A stretch of 40,260 bases of DNA. Source: a virus. The position numbers were made by a program, and so were the translations under genes. The stretch spans positions 1 through 40,260 of IMG/VR virus record IMGVR_UViG_3300044949_000561; one strand, 5' to 3'. Positions 7,744 through 15,301 of this stretch are shown piece by piece. Positions within the stretch are counted from its first letter, which is position 1, and each line of letters opens with the position of its first letter. Under the pieces are notes generated by a model. That model saw only the letters and a list, made by a program, of their open reading frames with translations. It was not told the origin of the DNA and did no database searches.

Positions 7744-7949
7744 GCGCCAAGGGTAGGCCCGAGGCAAGGGCGAGGCGATCGAAATCGGGTGAACCGGCGC
7801 TTGCCAACCTTCCAACTTCACCTACCTGCGCCCTATGTAGCCCTATTTCCCCTCCTCCCCCTCTCCCCTTTTACCCTTTATCTACTAGGTTAGAAGGTTA
7901 GAAAGGATAGAAGAAGGGGGATGGGGCAAGGGATTTGAGCTTGCTAACC
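7744..7949. other. Non-coding strand-biased tract with tandem repeats; candidate origin or control region
   Basis: This gap next to the primase-helicase gene has a pyrimidine-rich stretch (about 7841-7886) followed at once by a purine-rich stretch (about 7887-7940). Two tandem GGTTAGAA units (7888-7895, 7896-7903) and a degenerate third (AGGATAGAA, 7904-7912) sit at the switch. A hairpin AACCTCatttcaGAGGTT (7946-7963) overlaps the primase stop codon. A CCTTCCAAC motif occurs at 7808-7816 and again near 7987. Iteron-like repeats beside a primase gene suggest an origin, but that is inference. Confidence 0.4.
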
Positions 7950-9992
7950 TCATTTCAGAGGTTGGCAAAACACCCACTTTTGCCGACCTTCCAACGTTGT
8001 TCGCTTCTTTTGAAAGCCGAGATCACGCAAGAGGGTGGCCACCTGCATCTGGTCCGCTCGGGTCTGGCGTTCCACTGGTTTGCCGATCGCCTCGGTCAAA
8101 AGCAGCTCTGATGTGATCAGCCTGGCGGCATTGCGTGGGGCTCCCAGCCAGTCCTCGATGGCAGCCTTCCATGGGCTGTCAACCAGATAGCCGAGGTTCT
8201 CGATGTCCACCTGATCGGCCAGCTCGCGGGGTAGGTGGTTGGCCTCGCCGGCCCTGTAGGCCTGCACAGCAGCGGACCAGATGGCGTCACGCTCGAGCAG
8301 CAGCTCATCGACGGGGATCTGGCTGGGCACAGCCACAGGGATTACCCAGAAGCGACGGTTCCCGGTGTCATCAACTAGGAAGCCGGTGTCTCGGTTGGTG
8401 GAGCCGACGATGATCGATCGCCTGGGGTAGTCCTCGGTGCTGCGTGCGTATGGCGCGCGGAAGGTGTCGGTCTGCTGCGTCAGGAAGGCCTTGATCTGGC
8501 CAGCGTGCTTGCGGCCGGTGATGTGATCGAGCTCGGCCCACTCCATGATCCAGGAGCGGTGGAGCACCATCAGGTCATCGCGTGATGAGACATCGCGCAG
8601 GGCATCTGAGAACCAAAGGCCGCCGAGGTTGCGCCAGAAGGTGGACTTACCGCACCCCTGTGGACCCATGAGCACACAGGCTGAGTCGTGCTTGCAGCCG
8701 GGCTCAAACACGCGGCGCACAGCTGCGACGAGCGTGGCCTTCAGCATGGCGTCGTAAAGGCTGCCTGGTTGATCAGCAGGGCGTAGGTAGGCGGTTGCGA
8801 GGTGACCAATGTCGGTGGCTGGTACGTGATCGGCTACGTGCTCGAGGTATTCGCGGACCGGATCGAACGGGTTCTCGAGGGCAACCTTGTGGAGGGCATC
8901 TGCTGCAAGCTCCTTGGTGGCCTTGATGCCGTCTTCTGCGAGCTTGAGGTAAAAGTGCTCAATGAGCTCGATGGGCTGCAGGTCAAGCTCGATGCGCTGA
9001 GAGAAGACGTTCCAGCGAAGGGTGTCACCGAGTTGCTGACGTAGCAGGGTCATGAGCTCGTTTGAGTCGAGCTTGAGGAGCTTGTCGGGTTTGGCTGTAG
9101 CCTTTGCCGTGCTGCGCTCCTGTGGCTGGGACGTAGGCCGCTCGGCTGGAGACGGGCGGCTTTTTTCATGGCCAGCGAGGTGCGCGAGGGTGCCGAGGGA
9201 AACGCCGCCGGTTGTGGCGTTGAATGTGCGCCATTTGGCTTCGCAGACGCCGGGCTCGAACTTGCCGGATGCAGCGGACCAGCTGATCCAGTCGGACAGG
9301 AGGGAGTCATCACCGACGCTGTGGAGCGCCATGCCGACCTTGACCCAGGTGTCGTAGTCGTCTGCATCTGCTGCCGGGATGCGATTGAGGAAATCGCGCG
9401 CGCGGGTGCTGTCGGATTCGGGCAGGCGCAGCAGGGGTGCAGGGTCGGGCTTGTGGCGCTGCATCTGCTGCAGCAGGAGTGATGGAGCCTCTGCGATGGG
9501 CAGATCACCAGGCGCGCGACCTGTGAGCCAGCGGTAGGCGCCAGTGATGGGGTGAGCGCCTGCGACGACAGACTGACAGCCGGACCAGCGGAGCTCGAGC
9601 TGCTCGCCCTTGATTGAGCTGCGCAGCTTGGTGGTCTTGATGGTGGCCCAGAAGGGTTCGGGCACCTGGTAGATGATCTGTACGCGAGCATCACGGCCTG
9701 AGGTGACGGCCCAGGATTTTGGGAGATCGCGAAGGGGTGCGCCGATGTTCTCGAGCACCTCTGAGGCGCCGAGGCCATCGTGATCAACGAAGAGAAGGCC
9801 GCCGGATTGCGGGCCTGCGATCACACCAATGGCAACGGCACGGCCGGCGAGGATCTCGGCGGTGAGGTCATCGCGTGAGATGGGGTGCTTCTGCCATTCG
9901 GGCTGGTATGGGCGCTTGTCGTTGCCTACTGCGACGAGAGCCCATTCGGAGGGGAGTTGGGAGAGCTGCTGGAGGAGGGGGTGGCTGGACAT
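7950..9992 (-). CDS. Primase-polymerase / VirE-type helicase
   Basis: A 680-residue replication protein. Residues 15-160 form a PrimPol (bifunctional primase/polymerase) domain with the metal-binding LLFVDHDG (Asp 70, Asp 72) and a GCQSVVAGAHP histidine segment. Residues 195-275 look like the PriCT helical domain (DTWVKVGMALHSVG). Residues 310-620 are a VirE-type P-loop ATPase: Walker A GPQGCGKS (443-450), Walker B WIMEWAELD (481-489), then IIVGSTNRDTGFL and NRRFWVIPV. This family primes and unwinds phage DNA; the phage therefore probably uses a host polymerase, since none is encoded. It is transcribed together with the nuclease and helicase upstream. Confidence 0.9.
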   Translation of the reverse strand: MSSHPLLQQLSQLPSEWALVAVGNDKRPYQPEWQKHPISRDDLTAEILAGRAVAIGVIAGPQSGGLLFVDHDGLGASEVLENIGAPLRDLPKSWAVTSGRDARVQIIYQVPEPFWATIKTTKLRSSIKGEQLELRWSGCQSVVAGAHPITGAYRWLTGRAPGDLPIAEAPSLLLQQMQRHKPDPAPLLRLPESDSTRARDFLNRIPAADADDYDTWVKVGMALHSVGDDSLLSDWISWSAASGKFEPGVCEAKWRTFNATTGGVSLGTLAHLAGHEKSRPSPAERPTSQPQERSTAKATAKPDKLLKLDSNELMTLLRQQLGDTLRWNVFSQRIELDLQPIELIEHFYLKLAEDGIKATKELAADALHKVALENPFDPVREYLEHVADHVPATDIGHLATAYLRPADQPGSLYDAMLKATLVAAVRRVFEPGCKHDSACVLMGPQGCGKSTFWRNLGGLWFSDALRDVSSRDDLMVLHRSWIMEWAELDHITGRKHAGQIKAFLTQQTDTFRAPYARSTEDYPRRSIIVGSTNRDTGFLVDDTGNRRFWVIPVAVPSQIPVDELLLERDAIWSAAVQAYRAGEANHLPRELADQVDIENLGYLVDSPWKAAIEDWLGAPRNAARLITSELLLTEAIGKPVERQTRADQMQVATLLRDLGFQKKRTTLEGRQKWVFCQPLK

Positions 9993-10001
9993 TCATAGGA
10001 C

Positions 10002-10400
10002 CTATGAGCCGTCAGAGTTTGGCGGGAAGGTTGGCGAGTTGGCAACCAACTGGTGCGCATCTGTAACCGACCGGGCGATGCCGGCGATGCCACCAGCGGC
10101 CTGAACGGCCTGCAGCCAGTGCTGTTGTGCGGGTGCGATGCGGCCTGTGGGTGTCTTCACCTCGATGCTGGTGAACACGGCGATCCGCTGGCCGACCATC
10201 TCAGGGGTCACCACCACCGTGCGCCAGCCGATCAGATCAGCGGAACCTCGAGCTAGGCCGAAGGTGACCAGGCGGCCGGTGCGTGGATCGGGCAGGCTGC
10301 CCACCTGATTGCGGAAGATGCGCGCATCGGGCCTGGTGCCGAGCGCCAAGCGGATCTGCTGCTGCAGGGTGGTCTCAACGTTGGCCACGATGCCCGGCAC
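10002..10400 (-). CDS. VRR-NUC domain endonuclease
   Basis: A 132-residue stand-alone VRR-NUC nuclease of the PD-(D/E)XK superfamily. The expected elements are present in order: an N-terminal helix (ETTLQQQIRLAL), FRNQVG, a GLARGSADLIGW motif carrying the catalytic Asp, then FTSIEVKTPTGR with the Glu-x-Lys pair, and a C-terminal AQQHWLQAVQAAGGIAGIARS helix. Phage enzymes of this family probably resolve branched or flap structures during replication and recombination. It lies nine bases upstream of the primase-helicase gene in the same minus-strand operon. Confidence 0.88.
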   Translation of the reverse strand: MPGIVANVETTLQQQIRLALGTRPDARIFRNQVGSLPDPRTGRLVTFGLARGSADLIGWRTVVVTPEMVGQRIAVFTSIEVKTPTGRIAPAQQHWLQAVQAAGGIAGIARSVTDAHQLVANSPTFPPNSDGS

Positions 10401-10412
10401 TGGTGGGCTCCA

Positions 10413-10619
10413 TCATTGCCGGCGGGTGAAGTATTTGCAGGCGATGGCACCTAATGGGATGGGCTTCTGCCAACGGCCGGTCATCTGCTTGGCTTTGGAG
10501 CAGCAATGGCGTTGAATCTGCACGAAGGGGCGCGGAACGTAGAAGGTGCAGTCGTTGCAGCGTGCGTTGATCGATGGATCTGCGAAATGTGCCTGGCCTG
10601 GGTAGGTGTAGTCATTCAT
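10413..10619 (-). CDS. Small Cys-rich protein, possible zinc binding
   Basis: A 68-residue protein with a CNDC pair, an HCCSKAK segment and a late IACKYF cysteine, a spacing that could hold one zinc ion. No family is recognised. It sits between the helicase and VRR-NUC genes and its ATG overlaps the helicase stop codon by four bases, which supports real translation. A role as a replication accessory or DNA-binding protein is only suggested by context. Confidence 0.65.
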   Translation of the reverse strand: MNDYTYPGQAHFADPSINARCNDCTFYVPRPFVQIQRHCCSKAKQMTGRWQKPIPLGAIACKYFTRRQ

Positions 10620-12004
10620 CGCCTGCTCCTTGCTTGATGGATGCGGTATGCCCAGCCGGGTGAGTAGCCGCGGTTTTTAGCAACCATCAGCAGCTCCGCC
10701 AGGGTGCGAGCGCGGCCGACTTCAGTGCGGCGTGCGTGGCGCTCCTCGAACTCGAGCACTTTGGCAGTGCGCTTCAGCTCGCGCAGCTCGCCATCGACCT
10801 GGCGCAGCGCGCGAGTGGCCTGGGGGGCGCACTGTGCGCCACAGCAGGGGCAGATCGGTTGTGGTGCAAATGCCGCAAAGCACACCTCACATGTGCGAAT
10901 GCACGGTGCTGCGCCACCAGCTCGGCTGCGCTTGAGGCGATCGTCTAGCGACCAGTCGCGGTGATCATCGGGGAAGCCATGCCGGTGAACGTTGCCAACG
11001 TGGTCGAGGATGATCGCGGCATCCTTGCCAGCTGCTGGGCGCAGCACCCGGCCGACCTGCTGCAGATAGAGCCCGAGCGACTGCGTTGGCCTGAGCAGGA
11101 TGGCGGCTTCTGCTGCTGGGCAGTCGAAACCCTCGGAAACGACATCCACGGTGACCAGCACCGACAGATCACCTGCGGCAAGCTGACGCACCAGCTGGTC
11201 GCGCTCATCCGCTGGTGTGGTGCCCAGCAGGGTGGCGGCCCGGACTCCACTCCGGTTGAACGCTGTGTTCACAGAATCAGCGTGTTGGGTGGAGCAGCAA
11301 AAGGCAATGGCCCGCTTGTGGTTGCACAGGCGCTGGTAGTGGCTGATGGCATCACCCGTCACGGTGGGCCGATCCATGCGCTCGGCGGCCTGTTCTGGGG
11401 TGAAATCACCACCGCGTGTGCGTAGGCCGGAGAGATCCGCAACGGCCGGCGGTGCGTAAAGGCGCGCTGGTGTGAGGAACTTTGCAGCGATCAGCTGCTG
11501 AACTGAAGGCCCGAGCACCAGCTGGTCAAACACAGCACCGAGGCCGCGGCCGTCTTGGCGCACCGGGGTGGCTGTGACGCCGAGCCTATAGGCGTCAGGC
11601 CAGTGGCTGAGCACTGCCGACCAGGTGCCAGCGACAGCGTGATGGGCTTCGTCGATCACGATCAAATCAGGCGACCACGTGCTGCGGCTAAGACGCCGTG
11701 CCAGGGTCTGCACTGACGCGACCTGAACTGGCGCGTGGTTTGGCTCAAAGCCGGCCGCGATGATGCCGTGCGGCACACCAGCCAGGTCGAGCTTGTGGCT
11801 GGTCTGGGTGATCAATTCTCGCCGATGGACCAATACGAGACCCGTGCGACCGCGATCTGCGAGGGAGTAGAGGATTTTGGCTATTACGCAGGTCTTGCCC
11901 ATCCCGGTTGGGCCAACAAGCAATGGCGCCCGCGATCCTTCACGAAATGCGCGGCGCAAATCGTCTATGGCTTTGCTTTGGTACGGCCGAAGCTCAATAG
12001 CCAT
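10616..12004 (-). CDS. DEAD/DEAH-box (superfamily 2) helicase
   Basis: A 462-residue helicase. Walker A is GPTGMGKT (residues 31-38), the Walker B box is IVIDEAHH (DEAH, 118-121), and LGVTATPVR is motif III. The C-terminal RecA-like lobe has FCCSTQHAD, VDVVSEGFDCP and QQVGRVLRP. A Cys cluster (TCEVC...CPCC) near residue 360 may be a small zinc ribbon. This type resembles the SSL2/UvsW group that remodels replication and recombination intermediates. ATG 12004 is preferred over the more upstream start, because GAAAGG lies six bases before it; it overlaps the HNH gene by 11 bases. Confidence 0.9.
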   Translation of the reverse strand: MAIELRPYQSKAIDDLRRAFREGSRAPLLVGPTGMGKTCVIAKILYSLADRGRTGLVLVHRRELITQTSHKLDLAGVPHGIIAAGFEPNHAPVQVASVQTLARRLSRSTWSPDLIVIDEAHHAVAGTWSAVLSHWPDAYRLGVTATPVRQDGRGLGAVFDQLVLGPSVQQLIAAKFLTPARLYAPPAVADLSGLRTRGGDFTPEQAAERMDRPTVTGDAISHYQRLCNHKRAIAFCCSTQHADSVNTAFNRSGVRAATLLGTTPADERDQLVRQLAAGDLSVLVTVDVVSEGFDCPAAEAAILLRPTQSLGLYLQQVGRVLRPAAGKDAAIILDHVGNVHRHGFPDDHRDWSLDDRLKRSRAGGAAPCIRTCEVCFAAFAPQPICPCCGAQCAPQATRALRQVDGELRELKRTAKVLEFEERHARRTEVGRARTLAELLMVAKNRGYSPGWAYRIHQARSRR

Positions 12005-12464
12005 GCTTGGCCTTTCGAGCTGCACGCATTTCTTCCAGATGCATCCGAACGTGCTCGGATTGCGTCATGACCTGCAGGTTGCTGGGGTCGTTGTTGTGCT
12101 TGTTGCCATCGATGTGATGAACAATCTCGTTGCGCTGCAGCGGCCTTCCCAGCATTTGTTCAGCGACCACACGATGCTCGTGTCTGCCGTGCAGCTTCCG
12201 ATAGGTGGTCGGCTTTACCTCATCGACACGAGCCAGCATTGCGGCCCTGTTGTTCGCACGGCGCTGGGCTTCAGGTGTGATGTAGTTGGGGTCGCCATAC
12301 CGACGAACGCGCTGTGCGTGCATTCCACACATGCCGCCTGCGCCTTTTTCAATCGTGTTGTTGCACCCCTCGATGCAGCAGGGCTTGGCCACGGGCACGC
12401 AATGCGATTTCCCGCAACTGTAGGTGATTGCCAAGAACTGTCGGCGGTAATTGGTGAGACTCAT
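11994..12464 (-). CDS. HNH homing-type endonuclease with Cys-rich N-terminus
   Basis: A 156-residue protein whose C-terminal half is an HNH_3-type nuclease: HRVVAEQMLGRPL, NEIVHHIDGNKHNNDPSNL and a final QSEHVRMH helix, giving the conserved His-His-Asn-His set. The N-terminal 50 residues contain KPCCIEGCNN and MCGMH cysteine/histidine groups that may bind zinc. ATG 12464 has AGGT eight bases upstream; the reading frame stays open further to 12677, but that part is antisense to the exonuclease gene and looks non-coding. It is the first gene of the leftward block and probably a mobile (free-standing homing) gene. Confidence 0.8.
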   Translation of the reverse strand: MSLTNYRRQFLAITYSCGKSHCVPVAKPCCIEGCNNTIEKGAGGMCGMHAQRVRRYGDPNYITPEAQRRANNRAAMLARVDEVKPTTYRKLHGRHEHRVVAEQMLGRPLQRNEIVHHIDGNKHNNDPSNLQVMTQSEHVRMHLEEMRAARKAKHGY

Positions 12465-12548
12465 TGGACTAGACCTGCGATAGCGGTAGTGGTATCCGAG
12501 ACGCAGGCCGAATTGCCAAATGATTTCAAAGAGTTGGGAGGAACTAGC
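12465..12548. promoter_or_regulatory. Divergent intergenic region between leftward and rightward blocks
   Basis: These 84 bases separate the leftward HNH-helicase-primase block from the rightward recombination block, so promoters for both directions are expected here. The strongest visible signal is the GGGAGGA ribosome-binding site at about 12536-12542, six bases before the GTG of the exonuclease gene. I cannot assign -35 and -10 boxes with confidence. Confidence 0.5.
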
Positions 12549-13442
12549 GTGACGATAGCCGAAGATGCGGTAAGCTCCGTGAGCCCTGATGAAGATGCCC
12601 TGGAGAACGCCGACTACCACCGCCACCACGCGGTGAGCAAAAGCCACCTCGATCAGGTGGCGCGCAGCCCGTTGCATTACTGGGCGCGTTATGTGGATCC
12701 GAATCGGATCGACCCTGAGCCAACGCCGGCGATGCGCCTAGGCACTGCGGTTCACACGTTGACGCTGGAGCAGGACACTTGGGACAGCCGCTACATCACA
12801 GCTCCGGCCGTTGATCGCCGCACCAAGGAAGGCAAAGCCCGCTGGGTTGAGTTTGAAGCTGAAGCTGGCGGCCGTGAGCTGATCAGTGCGGAGGATCGCG
12901 CTGTCGTCAGCCGAATGGCCGAGGCGGTGTGGACGCACCCTGCTGCAGCGCTGCTGCTTAAGCAGCTGCCGGGCAAGGCCGAGACCACATGGATGTGGAT
13001 CGATGACGCCACAAACCTTGACTGCAAATGCCGGCCGGACTGGCTGACGGATGACCGCAGCCTGATCATCGACCTGAAGACCACAGAGGATGCGAGCCCT
13101 GCTGGGTTCCGGAAGTCGATCGGCAACTGGCGCTACCACGTCCAGGCCAGCTGGTACCTCGACGGGGTGCAAGCCGCCACCGGCACACGGCCGGATCAGT
13201 TCATCTTTATCTGCGTGGAGAAGAAGCCGCCTTATGCCGTGGCGGTCTATGCGGCTGATGCCGAGATGATCGCGCTCGGTGCGCAGACTGCCGCGCGTGA
13301 CCTGGAGGTGCTCGCCACCTGCAAGGCCGCCAACAGCTGGCCCGGCTACAGCGATCAGATCGAAATGATCAGCCTCCCTGCATGGATGCGGCCGCGGCCG
13401 GATGGATCCATGCCCCAAATCACTGAGATCGAGACTTACTAA
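12549..13442 (+). CDS. PD-(D/E)XK exonuclease (RecE/Cas4-like, DUF3799 type)
   Basis: A 297-residue nuclease. Conserved elements in order: YHRHHAVSKSHLDQVARSPLHYW near the start, MRLGTAVHTLTLE with the active-site His (69), the CRPDWL aspartate (164), and SLIIDLKTTEDAS with the Asp-x-Lys pair (175 and 177), then RYHVQASWYLDG and a FIFICVEKKPPY strand. Such proteins act as 5'-3' dsDNA exonucleases that feed single strands to an annealing protein. GTG 12549 was chosen since GGGAGGA lies six bases before it; the open frame continues upstream as antisense of the helicase. The annealing-protein gene follows after two bases, so this is a lambda exo/bet-like pair. Confidence 0.88.
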   Translation: MTIAEDAVSSVSPDEDALENADYHRHHAVSKSHLDQVARSPLHYWARYVDPNRIDPEPTPAMRLGTAVHTLTLEQDTWDSRYITAPAVDRRTKEGKARWVEFEAEAGGRELISAEDRAVVSRMAEAVWTHPAAALLLKQLPGKAETTWMWIDDATNLDCKCRPDWLTDDRSLIIDLKTTEDASPAGFRKSIGNWRYHVQASWYLDGVQAATGTRPDQFIFICVEKKPPYAVAVYAADAEMIALGAQTAARDLEVLATCKAANSWPGYSDQIEMISLPAWMRPRPDGSMPQITEIETY

Positions 13443-13444
13443 CC

Positions 13445-14113
13445 ATGACCGAATCAACAGCACTTGCTACAACGCAGCAGGGAGGAGTCTTTTCCAGCAC
13501 TGCTGCATTTGACGAGGCTCAACGCTTTGCCAAAGCTCTCGCCAGCAGCACGCTGATCCCAGCTCAGTTCCAAGGGCAAGCTGGCTACGCCAACTGCTTG
13601 GTGGCGCTGAACATCGCGCGCCGCATGAACTTGGACCCGCTAATGGTTGTCCAGAACCTCCATGTCATCCACGGCCGCCCCAGCTGGTCGAGCCAGTTCA
13701 TCATTGGCCTGATCAACGGTTGCGGCCGGTTCAGCCCGCTGCGGTATGAGATCAGCGGCAAGGGCGACACGCTGGCCTGCACCGCTGTGGCGACTGAGCT
13801 GGCCACCGGCGAAGAGCTGCGCGGCCCTGAGGTGAGCATGGCAATGGCCAAGCGTGAAGGCTGGGCCACCAAGGCCGGCAGCAAGTGGGCGACGATGCCT
13901 GAGCTGATGATCCGCTACCGATCGGCAGCGTTCTGGGGCCGGCTGTATATCCCTGAGCTGCTGGTTGGTATCCAGACGCAGGAGGAGGTGCTTGATGTCG
14001 AGCCGGTGACCGTGAGCGAGGCGCCGGCGCCTGCAAAGGCAAGCATCGAGGATCTAAACGAGAAGATCACCAAGCAGACGGAGGCAGTAAATGACGCAGA
14101 CGAGATCTTCTGA
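13445..14113 (+). CDS. RecT-like single-strand annealing protein
   Basis: A 222-residue protein immediately downstream of the exonuclease. It shows the RecT-family pattern: an AQRFAKALASSTLIP helix, a CLVALNIARRMNLDPLMVVQNLHVIHGRPS core in which a hydrophobic helix leads to a 'G+P' turn, SSQFIIGLING, and a late MIRYRSAAFWGRLYIPELL segment. Residues after 170 are a flexible, charged tail that ends NDADEIF. That tail resembles the acidic phenylalanine-ended tip of SSB proteins. The role as recombinase/annealing partner is inferred from pattern plus gene neighbourhood. Confidence 0.7.
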   Translation: MTESTALATTQQGGVFSSTAAFDEAQRFAKALASSTLIPAQFQGQAGYANCLVALNIARRMNLDPLMVVQNLHVIHGRPSWSSQFIIGLINGCGRFSPLRYEISGKGDTLACTAVATELATGEELRGPEVSMAMAKREGWATKAGSKWATMPELMIRYRSAAFWGRLYIPELLVGIQTQEEVLDVEPVTVSEAPAPAKASIEDLNEKITKQTEAVNDADEIF

Positions 14114-14324
14114 GCCCGGCTATCTCCAGCCGCGCGAGCTTGCTGAGCGTTGGCGCGGTGTCGTCACGTTGAGCACGCTCGATAACTGGCGCAGTCAGAA
14201 CCGCGGGCCAAGGTTCGTGAAGATCGGCGGCCGTGTCCTTTATCCCGTGGCGGAGGTCGAGGCGTATGAGCTTCGGAACCTGCGCGGGATCCCCAATCAT
14301 CCACCTACCCAACCGAGACCATGA
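14091..14324 (+). CDS. Helix-turn-helix (excisionase/MerR-like) DNA-binding protein
   Basis: A 77-residue protein with a winged HTH of the Xis/HTH_17 kind: a YLQPRELAERWRGVV helix pair, STLDNWRSQNRGP as recognition helix, then the wing FVKIGGRVLYPVAEVEAYE. The family binds DNA as excisionase, packaging or transcription factor. No integrase is present, so a true excisionase role is unlikely; a regulator of the small-gene operon is more plausible. It overlaps the RecT-like gene by 23 bases and the next gene by four. Confidence 0.8.
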   Translation: MTQTRSSEPGYLQPRELAERWRGVVTLSTLDNWRSQNRGPRFVKIGGRVLYPVAEVEAYELRNLRGIPNHPPTQPRP

Positions 14325-14647
14325 GCTTCAAACTGAACCTGAGCATCTTCAAGAGCACCAAGCCCGACAGCAAACTGGACTTCACCGGAATGATGAACGT
14401 GAAGGTCGAGGACCTTGATGCGTTCTGCGCGTTCGTGATGAGCCAGACGCCTGACCAGTACGGCAGCGTGCAGGTGCCAATCAGCGGCTGGAAGAAGACC
14501 AGCAGCAAGGGCCTGGCGTATGTGAGCGCAGTGGCACAGCCGCCGCGTGACTGGGTGCCGCCTGCGACTGCACAGAGCGCCGCTCAGAGCCTGGCGCAGG
14601 CCACTGATGGCGTGGTGAGCGAGATCACAGAGGCCGATCTGTTCTAG
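14321..14647 (+). CDS. Possible SSB-like protein with acidic C-terminal tip
   Basis: A 108-residue protein with a strand-rich first 75 residues (SFKLNLSIFKS, DFTGMMNVKVEDLDAFCAF, SVQVPISGWKKTSSKGLAYVSAV) followed by an Ala/Gln-rich linker and the ending SEITEADLF. A short beta domain, flexible linker and acidic tip finishing in phenylalanine is the layout of single-stranded DNA-binding proteins. It lies in the recombination cassette behind the RecT-like gene. The SSB reading is inference; I do not recognise the fold from primary sequence. Its start overlaps the HTH gene by four bases, and its 3' end overlaps the opposing gene at 14625 by 23 bases. Confidence 0.6.
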   Translation: MSFKLNLSIFKSTKPDSKLDFTGMMNVKVEDLDAFCAFVMSQTPDQYGSVQVPISGWKKTSSKGLAYVSAVAQPPRDWVPPATAQSAAQSLAQATDGVVSEITEADLF

Positions 14648-14831
14648 GGAAGCCCATCAGCTCGCATTCAAGGCGAGCGATCTCGTTGACGGCCTGCTGG
14701 AGCAGCTGCTGCTGGTAGCAGGCCTGTTTGAGAAGAGCTGCAGCCATAACGCCCGCATCCTTGCTTGCCAGCAGGGTGCGGGCTTGTTTTTCGATCTCGA
14801 ACTGTTGCTCTGGCGATAGCTCGACCGCCAT
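14625..14831 (-). CDS. Small helical protein, NblA-like pattern
   Basis: A 68-residue, largely helical protein on the opposite strand to all its neighbours. It begins with ELSPEQQFEIEKQARTL and continues with helices containing AAALLKQACYQQQLLQQAV and EIARLECEL. The opening 'L(T/S).EQ.F' followed by two helices recalls NblA, the phycobilisome-degradation adaptor that several cyanophages carry. The remainder matches weakly, so this is only a hypothesis. An isolated, oppositely oriented gene with its own start region is typical of an independently expressed 'moron'. ATG 14831 is chosen as upstream sequence is antisense to the zinc-ribbon gene; no clear ribosome-binding site is seen. Confidence 0.5.
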   Translation of the reverse strand: MAVELSPEQQFEIEKQARTLLASKDAGVMAAALLKQACYQQQLLQQAVNEIARLECELMGFPRTDRPL

Positions 14832-14850
14832 CCACTGACCGAAGTTCACT

Positions 14851-14866
14851 GTGCCATAGTGGCGGG
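14851..14866 (+). promoter_or_regulatory. Candidate rightward promoter motif, copy 1
   Basis: GCGGGGTACAGGTT (14852-14865) is close to GCGGGGTATAGTTT at 18845-18858 and related to the promoter-like segment at 15154-15167. It lies 20 bases before the zinc-ribbon gene start and just upstream of the divergent small gene. The recurrence in front of three separate plus-strand genes suggests a shared promoter or operator element; this is inference. Confidence 0.4.
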
Positions 14867-14885
14867 GTACAGGTTCAGGATACCT

Positions 14886-15119
14886 ATGGAGTGCCCACGC
14901 TGCGGTAGCGGTGAAATCAGAGCGATCGCAACGAACGGGAAGCAGCCTGACAAGGTGACCCGCCAGCGGAGGTGCGTGGACTGCCGGCATGTCTGGTACA
15001 CGGTCGAGCTGCCGGTGAGCTTGGTGGCGATCGGCTGGGCGCGCACGCCGGACACAAATAAGAGCGTGCCCGTTCTGCGGTTGCCTGTTGAGCTGGCGGT
15101 CGGCACTAATGCCGTGTGA
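14886..15119 (+). CDS. Zinc-ribbon protein (NrdR/Ogr-like N-terminal ribbon)
   Basis: A 77-residue protein with two CxxC knuckles (ECPRCGSG at residues 3-6 and RRCVDCRHVW near residue 30) separated by a charged loop: a classical zinc ribbon like the N-terminus of NrdR and of phage transcription activators such as Ogr. The second half is strand-rich and unassigned. ATG 14886 has AGGAT six bases upstream. A transcriptional regulator function is plausible; it is the first plus-strand gene after a candidate promoter and lies before the long small-gene run. Confidence 0.7.
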   Translation: MECPRCGSGEIRAIATNGKQPDKVTRQRRCVDCRHVWYTVELPVSLVAIGWARTPDTNKSVPVLRLPVELAVGTNAV

Positions 15120-15301
15120 AGAACTGTTACACGCGCCGTGACGTGCACCGCCGGCGGTGTAGTATTTGATCACGAGGGGAGCGGTCCACTCGCAAAACTC
15201 AACCGCCGCGGAACCGGGCACACGACGCGTCACCACGAGCCCAACACGGCCTGAGTAAGCCCACACCGCCGGTTGGTCCGGCACACCCATCCACTCCAGC
15301 C
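15120..15301 (+). promoter_or_regulatory. Promoter with perfect operator palindrome before the small-gene operon
   Basis: This gene-free stretch holds GTGACG (15138-15143) and TAGTAT (15160-15165) spaced by 16 bases, a plausible sigma-70 promoter. The spacer contains a perfect 14-bp palindrome CACCGCCGGCGGTG (15146-15159), well placed for a repressor, and a half-site ACCGCCGG recurs at about 15269. TGCACCG and GCGG elements are shared with 18835-18862. The remaining 130 bases are a long leader. A GTG-started 38-codon frame lies inside (15139-15255) but nothing supports it as a gene. Confidence 0.5.

Noticed and set aside
11877-12548. N-terminal extension of the exonuclease gene by about 220 codons
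   Set aside because: The region is antisense to the helicase and HNH genes, and an excellent ribosome-binding site precedes GTG 12549.
14091-14324. Excisionase suggesting a temperate phage
   Set aside because: Only the HTH fold is supported. No integrase, attachment site or lysogeny repressor could be found, so I do not call the phage temperate.
15139-15255. Short GTG-started frame in the leader before the small-gene operon
   Set aside because: No ribosome-binding site, composition unlike neighbouring proteins, and it overlaps the promoter/operator element.
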